DNA of 64,000 bases, from contig NZ_JACHZR010000001.1 of NCBI RefSeq assembly GCF_014193695.1, forward strand, positions 347,309 to 411,308. The letters are read 5' to 3'. The notes beneath the pieces were generated by a model. That model did not search any database. It was given only the letters and a program-made list of their open reading frames with translations, and had not been told where the DNA came from. Of this stretch, positions 33,163 through 41,929 are shown piece after piece (position 1 is the stretch's first letter; each line of letters begins with the position of its first letter). The position numbers were made by a program, and so were the translations under genes. Source of the DNA: Rhizobium sp. BK316 (lineage in GTDB: Bacteria; Pseudomonadota; Alphaproteobacteria; Rhizobiales; Rhizobiaceae).

Positions 33163-34221
33163 TCAGCGATCGGTGTTGCGGCCGAGGCCGTAGGTCAGCG
33201 CCAAGGCTCCGACGAGCACGGCGCCCTTGACGAAATCCTGGGTGTAGTAAGGGGCGTTCAGCATGGTGAGGCCGTTGAGCAGCACGCCGACGAAGACGGC
33301 GCCGGCAATCGTGCCGAGCACATTAGGACGGCGCAGATTGAGGACGGCAAAGCCGATCAGCGCGGCTGCGACCGAGTCCATAAGCAGCGACCCGCCGGAG
33401 GAAACGTCACCGCGGCCGACGCGGGCGGCAATTACGATGCCGCCAAGCGCTGCTAAGGCCCCCGAAATGACATAGGCGAGTGTCTTCAGTCGCGTCGTGG
33501 AAGCGCCGGCAAGCCGCGTTGCCACCTCATTGCCTCCGGTCGCAAAGAGCAGCCGGCCGATGCGGGTGCGCTCGGTCAGCACGAAGAGAACGATCGCGAC
33601 GACCGCCATCAGCACGACGGAAACGGGCAGAGTGTTAAACAGGCTGTAGCGACCAATCAGCAGGAAGGCCGGGTCATAGGCGCCGGTCGCCTTGGAGCCG
33701 TCGGGCAGAACGAGGCCGGCCGAAATCGAGCGTCCGGCCGTCGGGATGAGCTGCAGGCCCGACAGCAGGAACATCATGGCGAGCGTCGCAAGCAGATCTG
33801 GCACACGCAGGCGCACGATGAGGAAGGCGTTGACGAGCCCGATTGCCGCTCCAAAGGCGAGCACCAGCGGTACAGTCGCGAAGGCACTCAGATGCCAGAC
33901 GATCATCGCGTAGCTTGCGGCCATGACGCTGGAGGCGGCAACCGCACCGATTGAGAGATCAAAGCCGCCGACGGCGAGCGTCACCGTGACACCGGCGCCG
34001 AGGATCGCGACAACCGACACGGCCTGCAGGATGCTCATCAGGTTTCCGATATTGATGAAGGCCGGTTCGGCATAGGTGAAGCCAATCACCATCAGCCCGA
34101 GCAGGATGAAGACTGCGCCGGCGCGCAGAACGCTGCCGAGCGCCAGGAGGCGATTGGCCGGGTTGCGGCTTTTCGGCCCTGCGACAGCCTTCGGAAGCAC
34201 TTCGTCGTCGATGGTCGTCAT
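33163..34221 (-). CDS. ABC transporter permease (RbsC type)
   Basis: The 352-residue permease belongs to the second ribose-type importer. It shows GVTVTLAVGGFDLSIGAVAASSVMAASYAM near 95-125 and NLRRPNVLGTIAGAVFVGVLLNGLTML near 300, with about nine helices. It overlaps the ATPase gene by 4 bp. Only one permease is present here, so the channel should be a homodimer. It ends 115 bp before the next binding-protein gene. Confidence 0.9.
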   Translation of the reverse strand: MTTIDDEVLPKAVAGPKSRNPANRLLALGSVLRAGAVFILLGLMVIGFTYAEPAFINIGNLMSILQAVSVVAILGAGVTVTLAVGGFDLSIGAVAASSVMAASYAMIVWHLSAFATVPLVLAFGAAIGLVNAFLIVRLRVPDLLATLAMMFLLSGLQLIPTAGRSISAGLVLPDGSKATGAYDPAFLLIGRYSLFNTLPVSVVLMAVVAIVLFVLTERTRIGRLLFATGGNEVATRLAGASTTRLKTLAYVISGALAALGGIVIAARVGRGDVSSGGSLLMDSVAAALIGFAVLNLRRPNVLGTIAGAVFVGVLLNGLTMLNAPYYTQDFVKGAVLVGALALTYGLGRNTDR

Positions 34222-35702
34222 GCGGAAAGTCCCTGTATGGCTGAAGAAGAGGCGACATTTGTGATGACTGGCAGCAGCGTGTGGCGGTCGATGGTCAGGA
34301 TGCGGTCGGCGACCTCATAGGCCTCTTCGGGATCGGATGTGGCGATCAGGGTTGCGCGGCCGGTGCGGGCGCGGATCGCCTGGATGATATCGTGGCGGGC
34401 GCCGACATCGACGCCCTGGAATGGCTCGTCGAGCAGCAGCAACCGGCTGGGCTCCGCCTCCCAGCGGGCGATCACCGTCTTCTGCTGATTGCCGCCTGAC
34501 AGTGTCCAGACGGAGGTGAGGGGACCGGCGGCCCTGATGCTGAGACGGGAAATAGCCTTCTCGGCCTCGCGGCGTTCGCGGCCGCCGAATAGAAGGCCGT
34601 GCGGATACCATTTGGAAAGATGCGGCAGGCTGATGGTGGCGGCGAGCGAATTGCCGGGCCAGGTGGCGGGCATGAGCGAGGAGCGGTGGCGGTCTTCTGC
34701 GGCCATTGCCACGCCGGCTGCAATCGCGCCACCAGGTGATTTCGGCCGGTAGGACCTGCCATCGAGCCGCATCTCGCCGCCGGCAAATTCTCTTGCGCCG
34801 AAGATTACGGAGAGCAGGCGGCTCTTGCCGGCGCCGAGTACGCCGGTGATGGCGACGACCTCTCCCTCATGCAGGGTCAGATCGAAGGGGGCACTTGTCG
34901 GCAGAAGGCGTACGTCGCGCATCTCGAGAACGGCCGGACCAGTCGCCGGTCGCGCGTCCGGCCGCGCCGCTTCCAGCCGGCGACCGATCATCGTTTCAAT
35001 GGCGCTGGAAAAATCGATGGGGCGGTTGAAGCTGCCGACGACGCGGCCGCCGCGCATGACGAGTGCCCGGTCGGCGATCGCTTCGAGATCGGCAGTCCTG
35101 TGGGAGATGTAGAGGATCGCAAGACCTTGTGCACGCAGGCTGAGCAGGATGTCGAAGAGGCGCCGGCTCTCGTCTGCCGAAAGGCTTGCGGTCGGCTCGT
35201 CGAGGATCAGCAGGTCAGCCTTGTTGGCAAGCGCCCGAGCGATTGCCACGAGTTGCCGGTCGGCGGCGGTCAGATCGCCGAAATCCCTGTCGAGCGGCAG
35301 CGAGAAACCGGCGGCATCGAGCATGGCACGGGCCTGGCGCCGCACGCATGCCCGCGAAACAAAGAAAGGCGTGCCCCGCTCGGCGAAGCGATTCAGCAAC
35401 AGGGCGTCGGCCACCGTCAGGCCTGCCGCGCCGACAAGATCGGTCGATTGATGCACGGTGACGACGCCGGCCTTCCCAGCTTCGGACGGGGTCCTCGGAG
35501 AGAAGAGCCGGTCGTTCAGGCTGATCGTGCCGCCATCGGCTGCGAGCACACCTGACAATATCTTCACCAGCGTCGATTTGCCCGCGCCATTTGCGCCCAT
35601 AAGCGCAACGATCTCGCCGCGCTCAATCGAGAAATGGGCGCCCGCAAGGGCGCGCGTCGACCCGAAACTGCGAGTGATGTTTTCGACATGAAGGAGTGGC
35701 AT
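34218..35702 (-). CDS. Sugar-type ABC ATP-binding protein (RbsA type, two domains)
   Basis: The 494-residue protein has two ABC domains: Walker A GANGAGKST at 36-44 with variant signature LTAADRQ in the first, and GVLGAGKSR with LSGGNQQKTVIARWEA in the second. Unlike the neighbouring RbsA-type protein, the second P-loop keeps the lysine and may still bind nucleotide. It is divergent from the binding-protein gene at 35938, which together with the permease completes the importer. Confidence 0.92.
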   Translation of the reverse strand: MPLLHVENITRSFGSTRALAGAHFSIERGEIVALMGANGAGKSTLVKILSGVLAADGGTISLNDRLFSPRTPSEAGKAGVVTVHQSTDLVGAAGLTVADALLLNRFAERGTPFFVSRACVRRQARAMLDAAGFSLPLDRDFGDLTAADRQLVAIARALANKADLLILDEPTASLSADESRRLFDILLSLRAQGLAILYISHRTADLEAIADRALVMRGGRVVGSFNRPIDFSSAIETMIGRRLEAARPDARPATGPAVLEMRDVRLLPTSAPFDLTLHEGEVVAITGVLGAGKSRLLSVIFGAREFAGGEMRLDGRSYRPKSPGGAIAAGVAMAAEDRHRSSLMPATWPGNSLAATISLPHLSKWYPHGLLFGGRERREAEKAISRLSIRAAGPLTSVWTLSGGNQQKTVIARWEAEPSRLLLLDEPFQGVDVGARHDIIQAIRARTGRATLIATSDPEEAYEVADRILTIDRHTLLPVITNVASSSAIQGLSA

Positions 35703-35847
35703 CGGGCAAGTCCAGGTCTGCTTTCAAGCTGCAATATTCGCCTGCAAGGTGCCCGAACCTCCAGGCACGCTTTGTCACTGGTGTATGATGTCGAGAACAA
35801 AGAATCTCCGGAAGCCGCGAAAATCGGATCATTAAATCTACTAAAAA

Positions 35848-35862
35848 CATAGAGTTTATATC
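35848..35862 (-). promoter_or_regulatory. Shared AT-rich motif, copy 2
   Basis: On the minus strand this reads ATATAAACTCTATG, close to TATAAATTCTATAG at 39621. It lies in the 235-bp region between the divergent ATPase (35702) and binding-protein (35938) genes, the only place from which both halves of this importer can be controlled. Confidence 0.45.
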
Positions 35863-35937
35863 TAATAATTTTATGCGTCGCAGGAGAACTGCCTACCTGT
35901 CAGACGACGCTCACGATCGACCAGAAGGACCGCGACG

Positions 35938-36984
35938 ATGAAATCCCTCGCACGGCTTGCGCTCTCTGCTGCCGCAATCTCTTTGCTCTTTGCCCAGCCT
36001 TCCCTTGCGGGTGGCGTGAGCGGCGCTCCTGCGCCCTTCGACAAGGGCGGCGTCAAGGTAGCGCTGATCAGCTATATCTCGGCTGGCGACTTTTTCCAGG
36101 CCTATCAGGCCGGCGCGGAAGCCCAGGCCAAGGCCCTCGACATTGACCTGCGCGTCTTCCCCGGGCGGCAGGATGCCGCCGAACAGCGCGAGCAGATCTT
36201 GCAGGCGATCAATCTCGGTGTTGCCGGCATCGTCGTCGACCATGGCCTGCCGGAATCGCTCGGCGATGTCGTCCAGCAGGCGCTGGACAAGGGCATCAAG
36301 GTCGTCGCCTTCGACGTCAACCTCAACAATCCCAAAGTGCCGCAGGTGGAGCAAAGCGACCACGAACTCGCCGAGCGTGCGCTGGAGCAGGCGGTGAAGG
36401 ATAACGGCAAGAGCTTCAATGCCGGTTATGTCTATGTCGCAGGATTCGCGCCGCTCGACCGCCGCAACGAGGTTTGGGAGAAGTTCAAATCGGAGAATTC
36501 CGGCGTGATCGAGAAGGCCCGCTTCGGCAATGTCAGCGATACGACGGCGACCTCAACGGCCGATCAGGCGAAGGCCGCGCTGACCGCCAATCCTGACATC
36601 AGCGTCGTCTTCGCGCCTTATGACGAGTTTGCCCGCGGCGTGAAGCTTGCTGCCAACGATCTCGGTATTGCGAGCAAGCTGAAGATCTATTCGGCCGACG
36701 TCTCGACCGCCGACATTCAGGAGATCACCGAAGAAGGCAGCCCCTGGGTTGCGACGGTTGCGACCAACCCGGCCGTCGTCGGCGCGGTTTCCGTGCGCGC
36801 GGCGGCTCTCCAGATCGCCGGACAGGAGATCCCTCATCAGATCACGGTCAAGCCAACGCTGCTGACGCAGGAAAGCCTGCGTGCGGCCGGCGTCAAGACG
36901 ATCGAGGAATTGGCGCAGAAAATCCCGGCCTTCAGCACAAGCGATGCGGCAACCGCGAGCTGGATTCCGGACAAGCTTTTCTAG
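35938..36984 (+). CDS. Sugar-type ABC substrate-binding protein (RbsB type)
   Basis: This 348-residue binding protein has a Sec signal (SLARLALSAAAISLLFAQPSLA). The mature type-I fold has VKVALISYISAGDFFQAYQAGAEAQAKAL near 40, IVVDHGLPESLGDVVQQALDKGIKVVAFDVN near 100-130 and FAPYDEFARGVKLAANDLG near 225. It pairs with the divergent RbsA/RbsC-type genes. GAGA-type purines and AGGAG lie upstream of the ATG. It is followed by a hairpin and then a flavoprotein gene, 76 bp away. Confidence 0.9.
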   Translation: MKSLARLALSAAAISLLFAQPSLAGGVSGAPAPFDKGGVKVALISYISAGDFFQAYQAGAEAQAKALDIDLRVFPGRQDAAEQREQILQAINLGVAGIVVDHGLPESLGDVVQQALDKGIKVVAFDVNLNNPKVPQVEQSDHELAERALEQAVKDNGKSFNAGYVYVAGFAPLDRRNEVWEKFKSENSGVIEKARFGNVSDTTATSTADQAKAALTANPDISVVFAPYDEFARGVKLAANDLGIASKLKIYSADVSTADIQEITEEGSPWVATVATNPAVVGAVSVRAAALQIAGQEIPHQITVKPTLLTQESLRAAGVKTIEELAQKIPAFSTSDAATASWIPDKLF

Positions 36985-37002
36985 GCTGCCTGCCTCGATC
37001 TT

Positions 37003-37030
37003 CCGGCGGGGGTTGTGCGGCCCCCGCCGG
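37003..37030 (+). other. Intercistronic hairpin after a binding-protein gene
   Basis: CCGGCGGGGG and CCCCCGCCGG form a perfect 10-bp stem with an 8-base loop, 18 bp after the binding-protein stop. No T-run follows. It could separate expression levels of binding protein and the downstream flavoprotein. Confidence 0.6.
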
Positions 37031-37060
37031 CCCCATTTCTGAAAACCGGAGTTTTAACCC

Positions 37061-38269
37061 ATGAGCCAGTCCAATGTCGTCTTTGCGACCAACCGCAGCA
37101 CGACGCGAGAGGACCTCTTTGCCCGTGCCGAGGAAATCTCGGCCGATCTTTCCAGACGGGCAGCTGAGCTCGACCGTGACGGTCGTCCACCGCTGGCCGA
37201 AATCGTCAAGCTGAAGAATGCGGGCCTGCTGAATGCCCTGCATGACCAACAGATTGGTGGCGGCGGGTTGGACTGGGTCGATGGCCTGCGGCTGGTGCGC
37301 ATCCTGGCGCGCGGTGAAAGCTCCATCGGCCAGCTTCTCGGCTATCACTACGTCAACAGCCAATTCATTTACTGGGCACTCGATGAAGCCCGCGCCCATG
37401 CATTCGGCTCTGAAACCGTTGCGAAAAACCTCTATTGGGGTGCCGCCGTCAATCCGCGTGATCCAGGCCTTGTTCTCACCCGCCGCGGCAACGGCTATGT
37501 GCTGAATGGACGCAAGTCCTTCTCCACCGCCGCCCACGTGTCCGACTATATCAATGCCAATGCGGCGCTGGGCGACAAGATCGTCGGCTTCGCTGTACCC
37601 ACCAATCGGTCGGGCTACCAGGCAAACGACGACTGGGACAATTTCGGTCAACGTCTTTCGGATAGCGGCAGCGTCGAGTTCCACGATTTCCCCGTCTATG
37701 AGGAGGATTTCGTTGGCGTCCCGGCCGCGCCCGACGCAGCACCGCCCGTCCTCTCGACCTTCAACACACCGCTTATCCAACTCGTTTTCGTCAACTTCTA
37801 TCTCGGCAGCGCCGAAGGCGCACTTCAGGCTGCGATCGATTATGTGCGCACGACGACGCGTCCATGGGTTACGTCAGGCGTCGAGCGCGCTGCCGACGAT
37901 CCTTATATTCTCGAACGGGTCGGCGAGTTCACGGCTACGCTGAAGGCCTCTGCGGCGCTGGCCGACGCGGCAGCAGCGGCAGTCCAGGCCGGGCTTGCAA
38001 AGGGTCATGCCGTCACGGTACGCGAGCGTGGCGAGGCGGCTGCGGAAGCCTATGCCGCCAAGGTGCACGCCACCCATGTCTCGCTCGACATCACGTCACG
38101 TGTCTTCGAACTGACCGGTGCGCGGTCGACGGCGGAGAAATATCGCTTCGACCGTTTCTGGCGCAACGTGCGCACCCACACGCTGCACGATCCGGTTTTC
38201 TACAAGGCCAAGGAAGTCGGCGAGTTCGTGCTGAACGACAGGATTCCCGACGTCAGCCTCTACAGTTGA
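37061..38269 (+). CDS. Acyl-CoA dehydrogenase-fold flavoprotein (DszC/SfnB-like)
   Basis: The 402-residue protein has the acyl-CoA dehydrogenase fold without mitochondrial-type catalytic motifs. The C-terminal block FDRFWRNVRTHTLHDPVFYK is the hallmark of the DszC/SfnB/SoxC monooxygenase group. Earlier blocks are GGGGLDWVDGLRLVRILARGESSIGQLLGYHY near 65 and NGYVLNGRKSFSTAAHVSDY near 145. Relatives use reduced flavin and oxygen to oxidise sulfur or nitrogen in small molecules. It probably shares a transcript with the upstream binding protein. A paralogue lies convergent next to it. Confidence 0.82.
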   Translation: MSQSNVVFATNRSTTREDLFARAEEISADLSRRAAELDRDGRPPLAEIVKLKNAGLLNALHDQQIGGGGLDWVDGLRLVRILARGESSIGQLLGYHYVNSQFIYWALDEARAHAFGSETVAKNLYWGAAVNPRDPGLVLTRRGNGYVLNGRKSFSTAAHVSDYINANAALGDKIVGFAVPTNRSGYQANDDWDNFGQRLSDSGSVEFHDFPVYEEDFVGVPAAPDAAPPVLSTFNTPLIQLVFVNFYLGSAEGALQAAIDYVRTTTRPWVTSGVERAADDPYILERVGEFTATLKASAALADAAAAAVQAGLAKGHAVTVRERGEAAAEAYAAKVHATHVSLDITSRVFELTGARSTAEKYRFDRFWRNVRTHTLHDPVFYKAKEVGEFVLNDRIPDVSLYS

Positions 38270-38293
38270 GATCAGGTAGATTTACTCAAAAAG

Positions 38294-38325
38294 AAACCCC
38301 ATTTCGGTCATCGGAAATGGGGTTT
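38294..38325. terminator. Bidirectional intrinsic terminator
   Basis: AAACCCCATTTC and GAAATGGGGTTT form a perfect 12-bp stem with an 8-base loop between two convergent flavoprotein genes. A-rich and T-rich flanks let it serve both directions. Confidence 0.85.
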
Positions 38326-38343
38326 TCAGTTTGAGGAGAGCGG

Positions 38344-39561
38344 TCAGAGCGCGCCGTTCTTCGGCGGTGTCACTCCGTTCAGATGGTAATTGCCGACGAC
38401 GTGGTACTTCCAACGCACTGGATCGTGCAGCGTATGGGTGCGTGCATTGCGCCAGTGCCGGTCGAGATTGAGTTCGGCCTTGACCGCGGATGTTCCGGCG
38501 AGCTCGAACAGCGTGTTGGTTGCTTCGATCGCAATCTCTGTCGTCAGCACCTTGGCGGCAGCGACCGCAAGTGTGGCCTCGACGACGGTCGCCTCGGTCG
38601 TCTCGATCTGCGCCGCATCGACCTTGCGGCCGGCGCGTTCGAGGAGCGCTGTTGCAGCCTCCAGCCGGATGGCGATCTGCCCCACCTTCGATATCGTCAG
38701 CGGATCATCGGCGGCGCGCTCCACGCCGCTGTCCATCCAGGGGCGTGACTTGGTGCGCACGAATTCCAGCGTCTCGGCAAAAGCTGCGCGCGCGATGCCG
38801 AGATCGATGCCGGCATGGACGATCTGGCCGACCGAGCCGATCGTCGTCGGCCGCTCGAAGCCCTTGTGATGCAAGACGACGGAATCGGCATGCACATAGA
38901 CATTGTTGAAGATCGTCGTGCCGCTGCCCGTCGTGCGCTGGCCGAAGCCATCCCAGTCGTCGATGGTCTCAACGCCCTCAGTGCCCTTCGGCACGAAGGC
39001 CATGACGAGACGGTCCTCTTCGTCAAGCGCGAAAACGGTGACCCAGTCGGCAAAGAGCACGCCGGTCGAATAATATTTCGTGCCATTGATGTGATAACCA
39101 GGCCCGTCCCTGACAATGCGGGTATTGTAGTGGCCGACCGTCTTGGTGCCGCGCTCGGAAAGCGCATTGCCGAAGCGGTCGCCGGCGAGCGCCCGGCCGA
39201 AGAAATACCGTTTCTGCTCCTCGCTGCCATCCGTGCGCAGCGCTTCCAGAATGTAGAAATGGTTCTGCGGGATCTGGCCGATCGAGCCATCGGCTGCTGC
39301 GAGGATCGCCGTTACTTCAGCCAGCACGGCATTCGAGACATCGAGCCCGCCATATTGTGCGGGGACGGCGATCGCCAGCAGGCCGGACTGGGCCAGTTCA
39401 TCGAGTTCGGCAAAGGGCAACCGGCGTTCTGCGTCGCGCCCGGCGGCCGTAGCAGCAAACTGGACGGCCAGCCTACGCGCCGTTTCAAGCGCTTCCTCGT
39501 CGCTGGCAATGCGGGCGGCCACGGGCCGGATCTGATCTTGTTGCCTGAGCACGGTCGTCAT
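38344..39561 (-). CDS. Acyl-CoA dehydrogenase-fold flavoprotein (DszC/SfnB-like)
   Basis: This 405-residue paralogue of the convergent gene shares the C-terminal hallmark LDRHWRNARTHTLHDPVRWKYHVVGNYHLNG. Other blocks are YGGLDVSNAVLAEVTAILAAADGSIGQIPQNH near 70 and GPGYHINGTKYYSTGVLFADWV near 155. It is closest in pattern to SfnB/DszC proteins of sulfur-starvation operons. It is divergent from the second DszA/NtaA-like gene across 313 bp that carries a copy of the shared AT-rich motif, so the two are probably co-regulated. Confidence 0.83.
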   Translation of the reverse strand: MTTVLRQQDQIRPVAARIASDEEALETARRLAVQFAATAAGRDAERRLPFAELDELAQSGLLAIAVPAQYGGLDVSNAVLAEVTAILAAADGSIGQIPQNHFYILEALRTDGSEEQKRYFFGRALAGDRFGNALSERGTKTVGHYNTRIVRDGPGYHINGTKYYSTGVLFADWVTVFALDEEDRLVMAFVPKGTEGVETIDDWDGFGQRTTGSGTTIFNNVYVHADSVVLHHKGFERPTTIGSVGQIVHAGIDLGIARAAFAETLEFVRTKSRPWMDSGVERAADDPLTISKVGQIAIRLEAATALLERAGRKVDAAQIETTEATVVEATLAVAAAKVLTTEIAIEATNTLFELAGTSAVKAELNLDRHWRNARTHTLHDPVRWKYHVVGNYHLNGVTPPKNGAL

Positions 39562-39620
39562 CGATTTCTCCAGGTTCTGACGAGGCTATGGGTGAAAGAA
39601 ATCGAAGCGAGAGGTAAGAT

Positions 39621-39636
39621 TATAAATTCTATAGAT
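39621..39636 (-). promoter_or_regulatory. Shared AT-rich motif, copy 3
   Basis: TATAAATTCTATAGAT differs from the copy at 33074 in one of 16 positions. It sits 60-75 bp upstream of the divergent DszC/SfnB-like gene (start 39561) and about 240 bp upstream of the flavin monooxygenase gene at 39875. The rest of the 39562-39874 region shows no gene. Confidence 0.55.
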
Positions 39637-39874
39637 GTGATAGAAAATGGAAAGCGCTTGCTTATCCGGCGGCTGGCCCGGCGTCTAACGTGCATCTTCG
39701 TCGATCTCACCTGGAAGTGACCGGTTTGGTGGTGGAACTGTCGCCGAAAAATGACATGGTCGATCTTCTATTGCTGCTCTCCAGCTCCTACGTAACCCTG
39801 GACCGATACGTCATTCCCGTATCCGCATTCTGCAGAGGGCAGGCGACCGCTTCGCCCGATCCATGAGGAAAAAC

Positions 39875-41203
39875 ATGACCCGTTCCCGGCAGTTGCGCCT
39901 TGGCGCCTTTATGCGTCCCGTCAGCCTGCACACCGGCGCATGGCGCTATCCCGGGTCCTATCCGGATGCCAATTTCAACTTCGCCCATCTCAAGTCTTTC
40001 GCCCAGAAGCTCGAGGCCGCGAAGTTCGACGCCTTCTTCATGGCCGATCACCTGGCTGTGCTCAACATGCCGGTGGAGGCGCTGAAGCGCAGCCATACCG
40101 TGACCTCCTTCGAGCCGTTCACGCTGCTTTCGGCGCTGGCCGCCGTCACCGAGAGGATCGGGCTCGCTGCGACGGCATCGACGACCTTCGATGAGCCCTA
40201 CCACATCGCCCGTCGTTTCGCCTCGCTCGATCACATCAGCAATGGCCGCGCCGCCTGGAACATCGTGACCACCTCCAACCCCGATGCAGCTCTCAATTTC
40301 GGTCTGGACGAGCACGTGGAACACGGTGAGCGCTACAAGCGCGCGCGTGAATTCTATGATGTCGTCACCGGCCTCTGGGACAGCTTCGCCGACGATGCCT
40401 TCATCCGCGATCGCGACAGCGGCATTTATTTCGATCCCGACAAAATGCATGTGCTTGACCACAAGGGCGAGGAGTTGAGCGTGCGCGGGCCGTTGAACAT
40501 TGCCCGACCGGTCCAGGGCTGGCCCGTCATCGTGCAGGCCGGCCAATCGGACCCGGGTCGCCAGCTTGCGGCCGAAACCGCCGAAGTGGTCTTCTGTTCG
40601 CCACGCGATCTCGACGGCGGCAAGGCACTTTACGCCGATATCAAGGGCCGGATGCAGGCCATCGGCCGCAATCGCGACCATCTCAAAATGCTGCCCGCCG
40701 CCTTCGTCGTCATCGGCGACAGCATCGAGGAAGCGCGCGCCAAGCGTCTCGCCCTCGATAGCCTCGTTCACTACGATAGCGCCATCGCATCGCTTTCGAT
40801 CGCCCTCGGCCATGATGCCTCCGGCTTTGACCCGGATGCGCCACTGCCTGATGATATTCCCGATACCAATGCCAGCAAGACCGGCCGCGCCCAGGTCATC
40901 AAGCTGGCGCAGGAGGAAAACCTGACTGTGCGCCAGCTTGCCCAGCGTTATGGCGGCTATTCCGGCCTTGCCTTCGTCGGCACGCCTGAGAGCATTGCCG
41001 ACGAGATGGAACGCTGGCTGGATGAGGAAGGTTCGGATGGCTTCAACGTCGTCTTCCCTTACCTGCCGCAGGGTCTCGACGACGTCACGACACGCCTGGT
41101 TCCGGAATTGCAGCGCCGGGGCCTGTTCCGCAGGGACTATGAGGGCACGACGCTGCGAGAACATCTTGGCTTGCCGCGGCCGGAAAACCGCTTCTTCGCC
41201 TGA
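39875..41203 (+). CDS. LLM-class flavin monooxygenase (DszA/NtaA family)
   Basis: The 442-residue FMN-dependent monooxygenase has NFNFAHLKSFAQKLEAAKFDAFFMADHLAVL near 28-60, TTFDEPYHIARRFASLDHISNGRAAWNIVTTSNP near 100-132 and VQGWPVIVQAGQSDPGRQLAAETAE near 215. The C-terminal LVPELQRRGLFRRDYEGTTLREHLGLPRP is almost the same as in its paralogue at 27005. The start at 39875 has GAGGA 7 bp upstream; the ATG at 39863 overlaps that site. Sulfone, sulfonate-like or aminocarboxylate substrates are possible. The DszC/SfnB-like neighbours favour organosulfur. Confidence 0.85.
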   Translation: MTRSRQLRLGAFMRPVSLHTGAWRYPGSYPDANFNFAHLKSFAQKLEAAKFDAFFMADHLAVLNMPVEALKRSHTVTSFEPFTLLSALAAVTERIGLAATASTTFDEPYHIARRFASLDHISNGRAAWNIVTTSNPDAALNFGLDEHVEHGERYKRAREFYDVVTGLWDSFADDAFIRDRDSGIYFDPDKMHVLDHKGEELSVRGPLNIARPVQGWPVIVQAGQSDPGRQLAAETAEVVFCSPRDLDGGKALYADIKGRMQAIGRNRDHLKMLPAAFVVIGDSIEEARAKRLALDSLVHYDSAIASLSIALGHDASGFDPDAPLPDDIPDTNASKTGRAQVIKLAQEENLTVRQLAQRYGGYSGLAFVGTPESIADEMERWLDEEGSDGFNVVFPYLPQGLDDVTTRLVPELQRRGLFRRDYEGTTLREHLGLPRPENRFFA

Positions 41204-41295
41204 AGAAAACCGTCAGGGCCGGGCAACGATCAGGCAGAGCGACTTTCGAAGAGGGGCTGCGCGCGGAGATGCGGAGGCGACTGCCTGACCGGAGG

Positions 41296-41625
41296 CTATT
41301 TCCTGATAACACCGACCCTTGCCAGCACTTCGCCGGGAATGGCGTAGCGCTGGATAATATCCTTGTTGTTGCGAAGCCCACAGATCTCGCGCTGGACGAA
41401 GAGCGCCCAGACCGCATCGGAGGCGTTGTTGACCAGGGTCTCGCGCTGCTCGGTGCCATGGCGATCGGCATTCCAGGCCTTCAGCGCAGCGAGCGCCGAT
41501 TCGACCTTCAGGCCATTGCGCCCGAGCGAACTCGCCCGCTCCGACATGAGTTCATATTCGAGTACATTCACCCCGCCTTCGGCCGAAATGGACTGCCTGA
41601 AGGATTGCGGCGGGCGAACGCTCAT
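41296..41625 (-). CDS. Conserved small protein, possibly DUF6665
   Basis: A 109-residue soluble protein begins MSVRPPQSFRQ and contains NVLEYELMSERASSLGRNG and QREICGLRNNKDIIQRYAIPGEVLARVGVIRK. GAGGGAA lies upstream of the ATG. The pattern resembles a small Rhizobiales-specific family that I recall as DUF6665, but this was not checked. It is followed in the other direction by a tiny membrane protein gene, 18 bp upstream. The function is unknown. Confidence 0.65.
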   Translation of the reverse strand: MSVRPPQSFRQSISAEGGVNVLEYELMSERASSLGRNGLKVESALAALKAWNADRHGTEQRETLVNNASDAVWALFVQREICGLRNNKDIIQRYAIPGEVLARVGVIRK

Positions 41626-41643
41626 TGGACTTTCCCTCGCTGG

Positions 41644-41796
41644 TTACGGCGCCGGCCTGCCCGTGACCTGGAAATAGGCCCAGGCGGCGGCAAACACGAG
41701 AATCACCACGGCGATGATCACCAGCTTGCGGAGCATGGGATTGGGTGCTTTCGGCGGAGGCTTCGGCTTGCGAAACTTGATGACGTTGTCGCTCAT
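41644..41796 (-). CDS. Very small single-pass membrane protein
   Basis: A 50-residue peptide has a Pro/Lys-rich N-terminus (VIKFRKPKPPPKAPNP), then one hydrophobic helix (LRKLVIIAVVILVFAAAWAYF) and the short tail QVTGRPAP. The basic N-terminus predicts an inside-facing start. The ATG at 41796 is preferred over a longer frame starting at 41871. Similar short KFRKP-type proteins are common in rhizobia. No function is known. It precedes the 109-residue gene in the same direction. Confidence 0.6.
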   Translation of the reverse strand: MSDNVIKFRKPKPPPKAPNPMLRKLVIIAVVILVFAAAWAYFQVTGRPAP

Positions 41797-41929
41797 TGTC
41801 TTGCTGTTCGGTTCATTCTTCCCACAGCAGTAACGCATATCGACGGGCTTTGGCACCCGTGTCCTGTCCAAATATGCGCTTTTATGTGAGAGCTGCCGGT
41901 GGACACCGGCAGCTCAAGGTCAAGTCGGG

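Noticed and set aside
39788..41164. 458-codon minus-strand frame opposite the second flavin monooxygenase
   Set aside because: Antisense shadow; no recognisable domain.
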